Assembly: GCA_002189035.1 (NCBI GenBank)
Contig: NEEC01000009.1
Location: 2,604,001-2,668,000, forward strand
Direction: 5' to 3'
Length of the DNA stretch: 64,000 bases
DNA from: Utricularia gibba
Taxonomy: Eukaryota; Streptophyta; Magnoliopsida; Lamiales; Lentibulariaceae
In this document: in pieces, positions 1 through 11,845 of the stretch
How positions within the stretch are numbered: the stretch's first letter is position 1
Layout of the letters: every line of letters starts with the position of its first letter
Notes under the pieces: generated by a model
Told to the model about the DNA's origin: nothing
Seen by the model: the letters and a program-made list of their open reading frames with translations, nothing else
Database searches by the model: none
Position numbers and translations under genes: made by a program

Positions 1-27
1 CACAGTGTGCTGCTGATGAAAACTCCT

Positions 28-3000
28 TCAGTAGTTACTTGGCCAATTAGGCTGTGGCTGCTGATAAGCACTGGCATTCTGTCCCACCATGTCAGCATGG
101 CTCGTGATTGCTTGAGATTGCTGCAAAATGGGGTGAACGTTTGCAGATGGGGCCATTCCTTGTGCAGGATGGAACATACCAGTAAAGGCTCCATGTCCTG
201 GCCCTGTTGGGTTGAATGACATTTGGCCCTGAGGAAGGCTGTAGAACGTACTAGCCTGCAAGCTACCTACATCTGCCGTTGGGGTGGTAAACCATACCCC
301 AGAACCATCGTTCTGGCATCAAGTAAATATCAGAAATAATGACCAAGAGTTCAACTAAAGGAAGTGATAATAAACTGATGAATGAATAAATCCGGTGGGA
401 AGTCAAGATGAAACTAGCATGCTGCAGTACCAGGTATACACAACTGATGATACTTCAACTACAGGACTCCTATAATGCTTTTTTTTTTTTGATTAATAAA
501 ATGGCATATGGAATCAAACCTGTTGGATACCAATATAGGCACTGTTTTCCTTGGCATGAGATACAGCAGTATCATCAATCGAACTTGACGTCACAGTTTG
601 TGATGGTGAACTTGAAGGGTACCCAACCATGGAAAGATCGTACGTCCCATAGCTTCCAGGTAGGCTTGCTTGTGTTGGGTTTCCGGTATTTGATCCCTGC
701 TTAAACTGTGCAACAGAATACTTGGAAGATGTTCCGGGTGCAGAAGGATACAAATTTCCTGACTGCGGTTGCTGAGAAAACATGCCATTACTCAAGACCT
801 GATGAATTGCAGGTGGTGGGACATAGAATGGGGAAAAGTAGGGACCATATGGGATAAAATTTGGAGGATAATGGGGAAGATGAACACCGGATGGGTGTCG
901 AAAAATGGGAAGAGATTGTTGTGTTGTAGCTATTGAACTACGCACAACACCAGCAGCTTGGGTCACCAGCTGAGCAGGAGCGTTGGACAAAACCATCTGC
1001 CCATTGCCCTGCAACTGAACCATTTCAGCAGAGTGAGTGGCAGCCCACAGGGCAATAACATGGCAACATGCATCGCAAGAACCTCTCTATACAACTAAAA
1101 TAAATTTGTATTGTGACCGTACCAGAGATCAGACATACAAAAGGACAAGGTAAATAGAAACGTAGCCAAGTAAATCCTAATTTGCAGATTAAACATTTGG
1201 ACGAAGAAACAGTAGTTGAGTCCACCTAAAAGGAAGGGCCGTGATCTCGAGTGCCATTGCTGGAGTTATTATGGTACTCTTTAAGGTTACACATATCTTA
1301 TCATGTAAAAAAGCAAAAAAACAAAAGCAGACTGCAAGATTAGTTGGTCAAAAGCATATGAGGTTAGCAAGAAGACGGAGAAATAAGAGAGTTTACACAC
1401 ACCTCTGGAGGAGTCTGAGCAGTCTGCGGAGAGATCATTGCTGTATTACCATTATACTTGTTTACAGCTCCTGCAGGGAGGATGGGTGAAATTCGTCCAT
1501 CACTGTCCATAAACCCAGACCGATAAAACTGTGCATAGTAACTTGCTGGATCAAAAGATTGCGGTATCTGCATGGTGAAAAACGATCCATTTAAGCATGG
1601 ACAGGTTACTTTTTCGAATAGCTAACGGAAAATATTATACCAGAAACAAACAAAATGCAGCTCATGTAGCAAGAATCACAATTTATGTTTTAAGTGGAAG
1701 TGATAACTCACAATAAATCCTGGAAGTCGAGAAGCATCACGGGCTTGAGGATCCAAACTTTCCAACGGTGAACCTTGGCTGCTTACTATTGGTGGCATTA
1801 ACCCGATATTGTAACTTGAGGGGGTATGTTGCGATGTATGCTGGTGGCTTTCTTGAGCTGCTTCCAATGAGGGTCCATTCACTTCCAAGGTGGTTGAGGG
1901 TGCTTGTTGGACCGTGGCCTCTGGGTTCTCAGAATATTCTTTATCAGTATCCTCTACATCTAGCATTTTGTTTTCACTTCTGTAATCACAAAAGCCAGGC
2001 ACATCCTTAGTAGAAAATAACCTTGAAAAAAATAATTAACGTCTCTACTCTTAATCAATATGGAGTATACTCCGGATGAATGAATCTCATATTAATTAAT
2101 ATGAATCAAATAAAGTCATCAGGCAATCTTACATTAGAATAATGGTATTTCACAAAGCATCACATGCGTACCTGAACTTCAGCTCCTTCACAGGCTCATC
2201 ATTGGGAATTGAGGGCTCAGAAAGCACTGAGGTTTTTCCATCAGTCACTCCAACCCCTTGACCCACGTCCAATTCAAAACCAGCATCGAAGCTTCCAAAG
2301 CAAAATCCAAGCTTTTTCACCTCAGGAATAATCGCATTCTTTCTCTCTATCAAGTTTGCATCCTTCAATTTTTTCGCGAGCTCAATTGATTCTTCTGAAG
2401 AAATGGCTTGGGGGGGTGCTGTAAATCCTGATTGTATTTCATTTGATATCGCGGAACCCTCTGATAAAGCAGTAGCAGCCACACTGAGAGTGCTATTGGC
2501 GTGAGAGGACTTAGGCTTCCATTCTTCCAAAAGATAAATTCATAGAATCAAGATACCATGTTTTAAGATTTGAAGCACAGAGCATATAAACGAAGATGGC
2601 ATTCAAACGGGAAGGTGCAGTCACATTATACAATTTGTTGAACGCTTATAAATATGTATTTAAGTAAACAATACTGTAAAAAATATTGCTACGTCCCAAA
2701 CCTGAACAATTCATCCCCTGCATATGTTGGTCATATAATTTAGACGGAAATTCATTTAATTGGAGAATATAAAGAGCGTCCTTTTAACCGCTCTTTCCCG
2801 AAGGAGTGCCTTTCAGTGGCCTACCAACAATCTAAAGATCCCCGAAAACTTAAACATAATTAGAGAAGAAAAAATAATGGAAAACCCAACGATGACTACA
2901 CAAGAGCAAACACTTTCTGCATCAGCTAGTCCAGAAATATACCTTTTTGTTGGCCAATCACTTGAGACCGATCATTATAGTTCAAAGGTCTACCAACCGC

Positions 3001-4936
3001 AGAAGATACAGACGTTAGAGATGTGGCTGGAAGAGACTCCAACTTCTGAGAATCACCAGAACCAAGTACATGGTTGAGCATTTCATCCGGCAATTTGAAA
3101 ATTGCAATCTCGGTAGGAGCTGATAAAAAATAGCAGATCAATGATTCAATTTTGTAATTCCAGAATGAGATATAATTCTTCAACGGAGAAAATATTTGTA
3201 GAAGATGCGATTGGCTTACGAGTGTTGCTGGATGTTGATTTTTTCCCAGACATATCATCCAGAGGTTGGAAAGTAGCACGTTTTCTACCCTCTTCATGCT
3301 GCAGAGTAGTAACTACACCAGGGATGGATGTATCTTGGGAATCTAACGATGAGAGATAAGATCTTGAAGCAGAAGTAAGCGGATCCCCATAGTTTCCAAG
3401 ATGTGTATTTTCATTTTCCGTTCGATTCTTTGCATCCATAGATTCAGAATTATTGGAAGAGCCTGCCTGAAGTGAAGACGAGAGTGGTTCATTTGGCTTC
3501 CCAGTGCAGGCATTTTCATCAGAGACATGAAAATCTTTTCCAGAAGGACCATTCGATAATGAGCCAGTATGGCTGAAAGCATGAGAAACAACATAGAAAA
3601 AAAATTCAGAGTTTGTAAGGAAAGGTACACGACATACAGTTACGAGCGGGAAATAGTGCATCAAATCTGAAAACCGACAGTAAATGCACCTTTCATTAGG
3701 AGAACCGCTCGGTTTGATCTCTATGCTGGTAGCTGTAAGAACCTTAGCGTTAGCTTTCTCACCAAGGTAACTGGAAGCATTTTCCTTCAGGCCCAAAGTG
3801 CTCCTTCCACCACCAGCATCTGATATTCAGGAAAAAAGGATGAAAGGGTGAATTTGGCGACGAAGTTCAAAATTAGAGCTTTCAGGCAAAGCATTATTCT
3901 TTTTTCATTACTAGTTTGTGGAACAGGTTTAATATCGTTAACAGAAAGAAAGCCACGATGGAGGTAAGAACACAGCAACATGCAAAGTAAATATGCGACA
4001 CTAACTGCATTAGAACTACATACTCCAATACAGAAAATCATATTAAACGTAAGTATAGTCACCTTGAGAAGCATTTCGCGAGACATAATTCGTACGACCA
4101 CCCCTATGTGACCGTGATTGAGGGCCATGCTTCCATTTCTGGTCCTCCGGTTCCTTATTCTGGTTCTGCAACAAAAAAAAAAGGAACAATTTTTCAGCAT
4201 CCATATACTATAACTTAAATAAAAAAACACAAATTGCAAAGATATGATTTCAGAAAAATCATCATCTAAAAGATAGAAGTACAATGGCATTTCATAAATC
4301 AAACCCTACTTATCACTATGGAGGATGATCTTGGGGATCCAAGGCATAGTTTTCCAAGGTATCTTAACAAACCTAAGATCCTCCAAGATGCAAGCTTTAG
4401 TCTGAAATACGAAAACAGGAAAGGCTGAAGTACCTCCTTTTTACGATCACGCCTCCGCTTGACTTCATGAAATGTATCTGCGCGACAATATGCAGAATTT
4501 CTATCATACTTACTACAAGGAAAAATCCCTAACACGGAAAGCCGTAAGGACGGAACAATTCTTTCCCCACGATGCGAAAACATATCAAACTACACGGGAC
4601 TCGCATTTATCGGGCAAAAACTAGAGCACTGTTTTCTAAGCAAGATAGAATGAAACAACGGGTGTGGCCAGTACAGATCCACAAATCCCCAGATGAATCT
4701 TCGAAAAACAATTACGCCCCTGAACTCAGTATTGAGAAAAAAGGAAGAGATTATCGACCTAGAAGTAGAAGCCTCTGGGTAGTTTCGTTTGGATCCATTG
4801 CACATTCCTTAAGCATTGCGTAAATGTCATCTTCACTGTGCTTATTGCTCGTTATCTCCTTGATATCCTCGATCGTCTTCTTGACACTGCTCGGAATCGA
4901 AACCCTAGATGCACCACCTTTCACCCCACTGTTCAT
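28..4936 (-). CDS. GIP1: GBF-interacting protein 1-like (DUF1296/GIP1_N) protein
   Basis: Eleven coding exons on the minus strand: 4936-4759, 4477-4434, 4165-4063, 3819-3690, 3572-3220, 3119-2943, 2523-2172, 1979-1712, 1567-1403, about 1008-520 and 312-28. They sum to about 847 codons in one frame. The N-terminus (SRVSIPSSVKKTIEDIKEIT, then HSEDDIYAMLKECAMDPNET and FHEVKRRRDRKKE) is the conserved GIP1_N domain. The rest is low-complexity Ser/Gln/Pro, with EWKPKSS in the middle and NWPSNY at the end, both familiar from this family. Arabidopsis GIP1 binds G-box-binding bZIP factors in the nucleus and raises their DNA binding; the same role here is inference. A second in-frame ATG lies 12 bases upstream at 4948; I chose 4936 because family members start close to the SRVSIP block. 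The acceptor of exon 10 is uncertain (1008 or 1014, both in frame). Confidence 0.88.
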
Positions 4937-4948
4937 CCTCTGGAGCAA

Positions 4949-6359
4949 TCTACCCCCACCGCCGCAACCGTATCCCTTTAAAAACCTGTACGGGAATCGA
5001 GAGTTTCAACAGAAAACAGCATCAGCAAAACGAAAGGACCCACGAACACATTAGCAATCAATTTTCCAGTCTCTGGGGGGAAAACCAAATGTGGGAGAAA
5101 GAGGGAGGCGAAGCGAGAGGGAGCCAAAGGGAACCAAAAAAGAAACGCTGACAGACCATCAGGATATTTTATTACAGCACCCGGGCCTTAACCGGGACCC
5201 ACAAATTTGAGATAAGGTTAACGGATTTTTTCCTTGATTAGCACTAATTTTAATTAAGATAATTATAGGTGATTTTAACTATTTTAAATAAATATACTAT
5301 ATTATATTAGAGAATCAATACATATAACATATTCAATAGACAAAAAAATATGATAAAAATACCAATCACAATAGTCAATCTTAAATCCCCACAAATTGAA
5401 TATTTTTGTATTTTTGAAGGAGAAAATCGCCTTAATGAAATTGAGTGTAAAGTTCAAGTATCGATGTTATACCGCATTGATTATGGATGGAAAAAAATGA
5501 GTTTGAGTAGAAAGTTACTTCTAATTTTATATAATTTTTTTATAAATAAAAAACAGAAAATCGTAATAATTAAATATTTGAATTAAATAACATAATATAA
5601 AATAAAAATGGATCATGATATTAATTTATTTAATAAAATTCTAAAATTACATGTAAAAGAAAATAAAAATTATAATTGATTTATTATTAATTAATATAAA
5701 ACTAATCATTTACCAAATGCAATATTATCTTATATATACCTTTGTAAAATATATATATCAAACACACTTTTAATTTTAATTATATAATATATAATAATTG
5801 AAACATATTATTAATTACTATCCAACTAAACATGGATTACCAAATTTTATTTCTAATAAAAAGCGCTTTTTTTTCCTTATAACAAATACTTGTTATATAA
5901 ATGTTAAGGTTTCCCTTGTAATAAAACATATAATCTGTACAGCGGATTTTGGAAACCTTTTTTCTTCAAAGGAAAATTCCTAATTCTTGTAATATTTTGA
6001 CATTTTCTTATTATACCATTCGAAAAGTACATATTATATTCACCTATTTTAATGATGATTTTATAATTATATTGTAGAAAAATACCTATATTTTACTTTT
6101 ATTTTAAAAAACTATATAATAGATGTATTATATTCCTGTTTTATTTTGTGTTATATGCTAAAAATCTTTCAAATGTCTTAATTTAGTTTAAATTAAAATT
6201 TATGATTTTTTATTTTTTGCTAAATATTTTTCGATATCTAAATTTAGTTTATATTAATTTTTTTTTTAGATTTTAAGATATCGCGGGTTTGGGCTTGAGG
6301 GGTCAGCCGACCAGGTGATTTACCCTACGTAATAAACAATATTTATGAGGGCCTATTAT
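4949..6359. other. AT-rich intergenic spacer, divergent promoters
   Basis: This spacer separates the GIP1-like gene (-) from the CCCH gene (+), which are head to head. The first 200 bases contain the probable GIP1 5' leader. From about 5220 to 6270 the sequence is very AT-rich with many short A/T runs and no credible coding frame. The few open frames are short and lack codon structure. I see no transposon termini and no RNA gene. Confidence 0.6.
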
Positions 6360-6944
6360 TTTTGTAACCCTCCTGCGTCTCTCACCGATCCGGCCCGCCG
6401 TTGATAGCCCTCGCCGCCGCCCTCCTTTTTTTCTGTTTTTATATAGATTACGCTGCTCGAAAGTTTCTGTACTTATCTCTCAAGGTTCGTGAAGCAATCT
6501 TCGATTCTTTTGTATATTCGCGTGTTAACTATGATCATTTTTTTAAGATTTTGGCATCGCGGTTACTTCTACGGTTATGTTATCAATCGCCGCGCCTATT
6601 TAGTGAATCGGTGGTGGTTTTCGTTTCCCTGGATGATTCTGATTTAAAATGAACAGAAGTAATCGCGAGTTTTGAGTCGTCGCTGTTTGTCAAATTCGTG
6701 ATTATTCGTTGTTCTTGATTTTTTTTTGTGCGTGTGTGTGGTGTCTTCTGATGGCCGCGTTCTGTCATATCTGTTGGTAGCTATCTGCGTGCCAGAATTT
6801 CCACTGATTTCACCATTTGAATGATATTTTAGCGGTGCAAGATCACTTTTTTTTCTTTATTATTTATCAATGTTTTCTTGTTATTCTCCAGTTATCTCTG
6901 AAAAAGGGATTTGTTATCAACATAACTGGTGCTAATTACAAGGG

Positions 6945-8291
6945 ATGAGTTACCCCGATCCTCAACCCCTGCTGCATGGACAACGATTCATGCCATCACC
7001 ATTTTCCGTTGGGGATGAAGGCAACTTCTGGCAACCGCTACCAGCTGAGAAGCCACAAAATTTGGGTCGGCAATTCGATCATCCACCTACGCTTATAAAT
7101 TCTAGACCCTCAGAATATTCAGCCAGTCTCCCTACAGCACCTAGCAATTCAAGAACGAATCCACCGAGCGTGGCAGGAGGCAAGAGTACCAGCCGCATTT
7201 TTTACAAGACTAGACTCTGCACTCAATTCAGAGACGGCACCTGTAGAAATGGGGAGCATTGCACATTTGCTCATGGGAACAGCGAATTACGACATCCACC
7301 ACCAAACTGGCAGGAGCTTGTAAGGGAAAAGGATAGAGAAGTAGGAAATGGTAATTGGGGAGATGATCAGAGAATGAGTCAGAGGATGAAGATATGTAAC
7401 AAGTACTACAGCGGGGAAGAATGTCCATATGGTGACAAATGCAATTTCATTCATGAAAGGCCTCATCAGGCCAAGAAGCCTAGGACTGATGCATTTGATC
7501 AGCGGGAAACTTCTGCTATCAGCATTGGAGTTACGATTGATCCCAGGGGAACTTCTGGTAATTTTGAGCAGCCTGCCTTTTGGAAGACAAAGATCTGCAG
7601 CAAATGGGAGATGGGCATTTGTCCTTACGGAGACAGGTGCAGTTTTGCCCATGGGCAGTCAGGTATGTATAACCTCCGTTTAGTCCGATTCTTTAGCTTC
7701 CTTTTGGGTCCTTGATACATGCCTGACCAATTAGCGAAGGAAATTTTAACTCCAGATTTTTTTAAGTTATTCCTATCAAACTTGAAATGCACCAAGTTCA
7801 ATCCACAGAAGAAGTTTAGTGATGTGACCGTTATTCCCTGAACTCTTCCATGCCTCTATGAATATGTGACTATAGGAAACCTACAGGAAAAACAGACACA
7901 TAAGATCGATGTGTTCATCAAAATATTGCTCCCTTTTTGTTGCCATCAACTTATCCTGTCTGTTACAGTCTTTGTTGGATATGATCTGATCTGTATTTTT
8001 GATCTTCTTCTCACCTCTGGTGTGTTGACAGACTTACGATTGTCAAGTGCAACCTACGAACCGGAACAAGCGACAAGCACACTCTCTGCTCCGAGGAAAA
8101 CCACTTCAATCCCGACTTTCAACTTGGCTGCTACCGGTGGTAATCTAGAAGATGGTAATCATCCAGCTGAAGATGAAGAACACGAGAGACGACTAAGATG
8201 GAAGTTGAAGAAGAAGGTCAATCAGATTTACGCAGATTGGTTCGACAATCTGTCACCGCCGATTGGCTCCCCGACAGCGCAAGATAGCTGA
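6945..8291 (+). CDS. Zinc finger CCCH protein with three fingers (C3H12/C3H39-like)
   Basis: Two exons, 6945-7662 and 8032-8291, joined by a GT-AG intron (7663-8031) that splits a GAC codon; together they encode 325 residues. Three CCCH fingers are visible: C92-x7-C100-x5-C106-x3-H110, C151-x8-C160-x5-C166-x3-H170 and C218-x7-C226-x5-C232-x3-H236. Each is preceded by a K[TI][RK][LI]C-type lead-in typical of RNA-binding tandem fingers. The arrangement matches the small plant group containing Arabidopsis C3H12 and C3H39. Proteins of this type bind RNA or nucleic acid; the target is unknown. The N-terminal 80 residues are Pro/Ser-rich and the tail is charged (LRWKLKKKVNQIYADWF). A leader with a likely 5'UTR intron occupies about 6360-6944, with possible sites near 6484 and 6890. 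Confidence 0.88.
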
Positions 8292-8832
8292 GCAGCTCTC
8301 GGCAGATTCTGAAGCATGCGCATAATTTAGATACTAGCAATTAGCTTGGGGGTTTTTCCTTTGGAGGCCTTCGTAATTCCAACGTCGGCCAAAGTGGCTT
8401 CTTTACATTCATTTTGTAATATCCAGTGCCAAATATCCCCATTCTGTGCTGAATCAGGTGCCATGTCTACTTGAATCGTCAAGAAAAAGAACAGGAAGCA
8501 GATCGGTCGGATTCTGCTCCAGGTCCAAGTTCCAAACTTGCTGCATTGATGATGATATTACTTGGCTCTCGTGGATTCCTTTGTAGCTCCTGAAATGGAT
8601 CAGCGAACGCGGCCCAATAACTGTTTGGGCCTATACCCAATAACATAAATCTTCTTTTTTTTTTTCCATTCATCTTCTTTCCTGCTCCAGCGTCGTCAGT
8701 TCCCGGGACCGGAGGTGGTATGATCTTTAGAACTAATAGTAACCGTGGGTCTTCGTATATAGCTGAGGGATTGGGGATCGAGGAGCCGCGTCTTGGCTTG
8801 TGATTTTTCTTGCCAGGCGGAGATCGAGGTCA
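8292..8832. other. Intergenic: CCCH 3'UTR and cyclin H promoter/leader
   Basis: About 540 bases between two genes in the same direction. The first part is the probable 3'UTR of the CCCH gene. A T-run occurs near 8655-8666. The last 100 bases are the probable cyclin H leader. No further gene is visible. Confidence 0.5.
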
Positions 8833-11295
8833 ATGGCTGATTTTATGACTTCAACTCACAGGGCGAAGTGGATATTCAGTCCTCAGGATCTTGTATGTTT
8901 CTGTACTTCGGTTTTTTTCTTTTGTCGTTTCTATTTGAAAAAAGAACTTTGTTGTTATTTCTGGGCACTATTTTGTTGGCTGTAGAAAGAAAAGTACAAG
9001 GAAGCGAACAAACGGGCTAAACAAACACTTGAGAAGGTATTCCGTAATGCTGGTATTTTTGCGTACGGTGTGAAATTGGATTTTTCAATCAAGACCTGGG
9101 ATAGTTTGGTGAAGGAAATATTACTGATTTTCACGTCTGTATGGCATAATGATCACACGACTGCGTTTTTTTGTGGAAGTATGGTGCTACCAGGATGGAA
9201 GTGGATGCTGACGGTTCGTTTCCCAGCGTTGAGGCTCAGCGTGATGCTAAAGAAAATGGTTGCTCCCTTTTCTATTATAGCAGCTTTTTTTGTGTGTGGT
9301 TGTTCATGACCTTAGATTATGATGCAGTTTCGATGGAAAAGCATTCTCGCCCTAAAGCACTCAAGCCTGAAGAGGAGCAGCTCTTGAGGGCTTTCTATGA
9401 GTTTAAAATCCAAGACGTCTGTGATGCTTTCAAGTTTCCACGTAAAATACAGGTTGACGAATTTATGGGGGATGTGAATAAGCTCCAAAATATCATGAGT
9501 TCCTATTTCAACTTACATGTATTTGTTTCTACAGGCAACAGCCCTCATTTACTTTAAAAGATTTTATTTACAATGGTCTGTGATGGAGCATCATCCCAAG
9601 AATATCATGTATGACTGCTTCTGTACTGTTTGTGTAGTTTTCCATCTGATTTTGTACTGAAAAGACTAATATATCTATGAGCAGTAATCGTAGTGGATGT
9701 TAATTTTGTACTAGGACAGTCTAACAAGGAAGGAAGGAATTCATATGTTTTGTTTGATAATTATAAGTATCCCTCCCGTTGTTGTTTTTTTTTTTTTTTT
9801 TGTTTTTGTATTCCAATGGAGTAATCATCAATAAAACTGGTTGCATTACTAGCTTTTGTAATATTTCATATAATGTTCCTTATTTCCTCAATTGTGTACT
9901 GACCCGTAGGTTGACCTGCATATATGCTGCCTGTAAGTCAGAAGAGAACCACGTATCAGCTGAGGAGCTTGGAAAAGGGATCGAACAGGATCATCAGATG
10001 ATTCTGAACAATGAAATGCTGGTTCTTCAGGCATGCATATGTTAGTCAGTATGAGGTTATTGATCTCTCTTGGTTGAGTTCTGATTCAGCTACATATTTT
10101 TATGTGGTTGCAGAGTTTAGAATTTGACCTGATTGTGTATGCACCTTATCGTTCTCTTGAAGGCATTGTCAGTGACATAAAGGTTCATTGCTTCTTGAGC
10201 TTGTTCTTTTTCGTTGTATTTATCCATTATTGATATGGTTTCATGCAAGCTACATAGTCATACCTGTCTATCCTCTAGGAGCTATTTTATGCAAAGGTGG
10301 AACAGCAGGAGCTTCTGACGGTCTGATATCTTATCTCATCCTTGAACTCAAATCTTATATTCTTTTCAGCCACTGCATACAAATATCTTGCTTTTCAAAC
10401 AAATCCTCTTCAATACTAGAACTTTAAATTTTTTTTTTCACTAGAAGCATCTAAAATTTTCACCACTGTACGGTTTTCAGAGAGTGCATGAACATGCAAA
10501 GTTAGAAGTCGACAAAATAATGCGCACTGAAGCTCCTCTTCTATTCCCACCCGGGCAGGTACTTCCACTGATGTTTTTTACGCTTGATAGCACCTTTGGT
10601 GTGATAGATTTATTATGTCAAATTTTCTCAGTTAGAAAATGAAATTTAGAGCTTTATATATAACTGCTATGTGATCGACTTATGACCAAGTCAGTGTTTC
10701 AAATCAATGGAAGTGGTGCGGGTAGCCCTTGGTTTTTTTGTAGGATTGATTTTAACATACTTCTTTACAGTTGGCTCTGGCAGCCTTGCGCCGATCCTTG
10801 CGAGAGGCTCCTGAGCTTATGGAGTTTGAGAGGTATATGCTACTTGATCTTAATGCATGTTTGTAGGAAATGACTACCAAGACAAAATTCATGCAGATAC
10901 CTTCAAGACGTACTCTCTAAGCAGAAGCCTTCTCATGCTATTTCTGATATAATCATTCGTCTGAATTCCATCGATATGCTGGTACCCTGTTATTTGGATA
11001 TATCTCTCCTGTTTGCTGAATTATCAATATCTCCAGTAACAGATTTCTCTGTTGTACAGATAAACAAACTTGAAACCCCCACCTCAAAAGACGTGAAACA
11101 CATAGATAGGAAACTGAAATCTTGCTTGGATCCAAGTTCACATGAGAAGTAATTCCCAGAAAATGCTTTTTTTTTAACCTTGAATTCTCCTGCTTGTCAG
11201 CTATCTGACTCTTTTTGTTGTTGCTCATGTATCGCAGGAGTAGGAAACGAAAACACAGATCCAAAGAGACTTCAACTGAAATGCACGTTGTATGA
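8833..11295 (+). CDS. CYCH;1: Cyclin H (CDK-activating kinase / TFIIH subunit)
   Basis: Thirteen exons: 8833-8892, 8986-9036, 9180-9258, 9316-9452, 9535-9608, 9910-10030, 10114-10182, 10279-10320, 10481-10558, 10771-10832, 10897-10981, 11060-11148 and 11238-11295. They total 1005 bases (334 aa), the usual size for plant cyclin H. Diagnostic stretches are [11 protein letters not shown] at the N-terminus, [40 protein letters not shown] and [17 protein letters not shown] in the cyclin fold, [14 protein letters not shown] in the second fold, and a basic tail. Cyclin H pairs with CDKD kinases and MAT1 to phosphorylate CDK T-loops and the RNA polymerase II tail. Intron 6 begins with GC (10031-10113) instead of GT; every other intron is GT-AG. 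The frame is intact throughout. Confidence 0.93.
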
Positions 11296-11845
11296 TCCGG
11301 AGGCGACAGTTCCAACATGTGTTTAGTTGGCCGCAACTACATTAATGAATCAGAAAAATGCATCTTCAACCAGCATTTTTCTGATGATTTTTGACAGGAT
11401 TATCGGGGTTCATTCAACCTCCTGAAAAACTTGTATCGTTCGCCGTTACTGGCTGCCATCCTTCGGGGCGCGAGTGTTTAAACGAATCATTAGGAGACTA
11501 AAAGAACAGAAGATGAAAGGAAATTTACAAGTGCTAATCCTGAAAATTTATACTCTTCACGCTACATTCAATGCAAGTAGCTGTTTTTCGAATCTAAATG
11601 GAAGTTTTTAGGCTTCAGACTTCATCTGTCAATAGGGGATGCAGGGATCTGCATCAGGTTAATGGCTCAATGCTTTGAGTTCCTCATCAAGCTGGCACAA
11701 CTGCTGCAGCTTGTAGTCAAGGTATTCCGTGAGAGAGCCACAAATAATTGTTCCCATGAATTTGTTTGAGCTGAATGGCCGCGCATCCACCCGTTCCTGT
11801 GTTTGCATCTCAGGAACTGAATAATCTTCTTCTGGTTTGTGAATT
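11296..11845. other. Convergent 3' region, possible lost C-terminal extension of the J-protein
   Basis: This holds the 3'UTRs of cyclin H (+) and the J-domain gene (-), which converge. On the minus strand, 11845-11659 reads open in a frame shifted from the J-protein frame. It encodes about 60 plausible-looking residues ending LDYKLQQLCQLDEELKALSH before a stop. This could be a former C-terminal tail or plain 3'UTR. Confidence 0.4.
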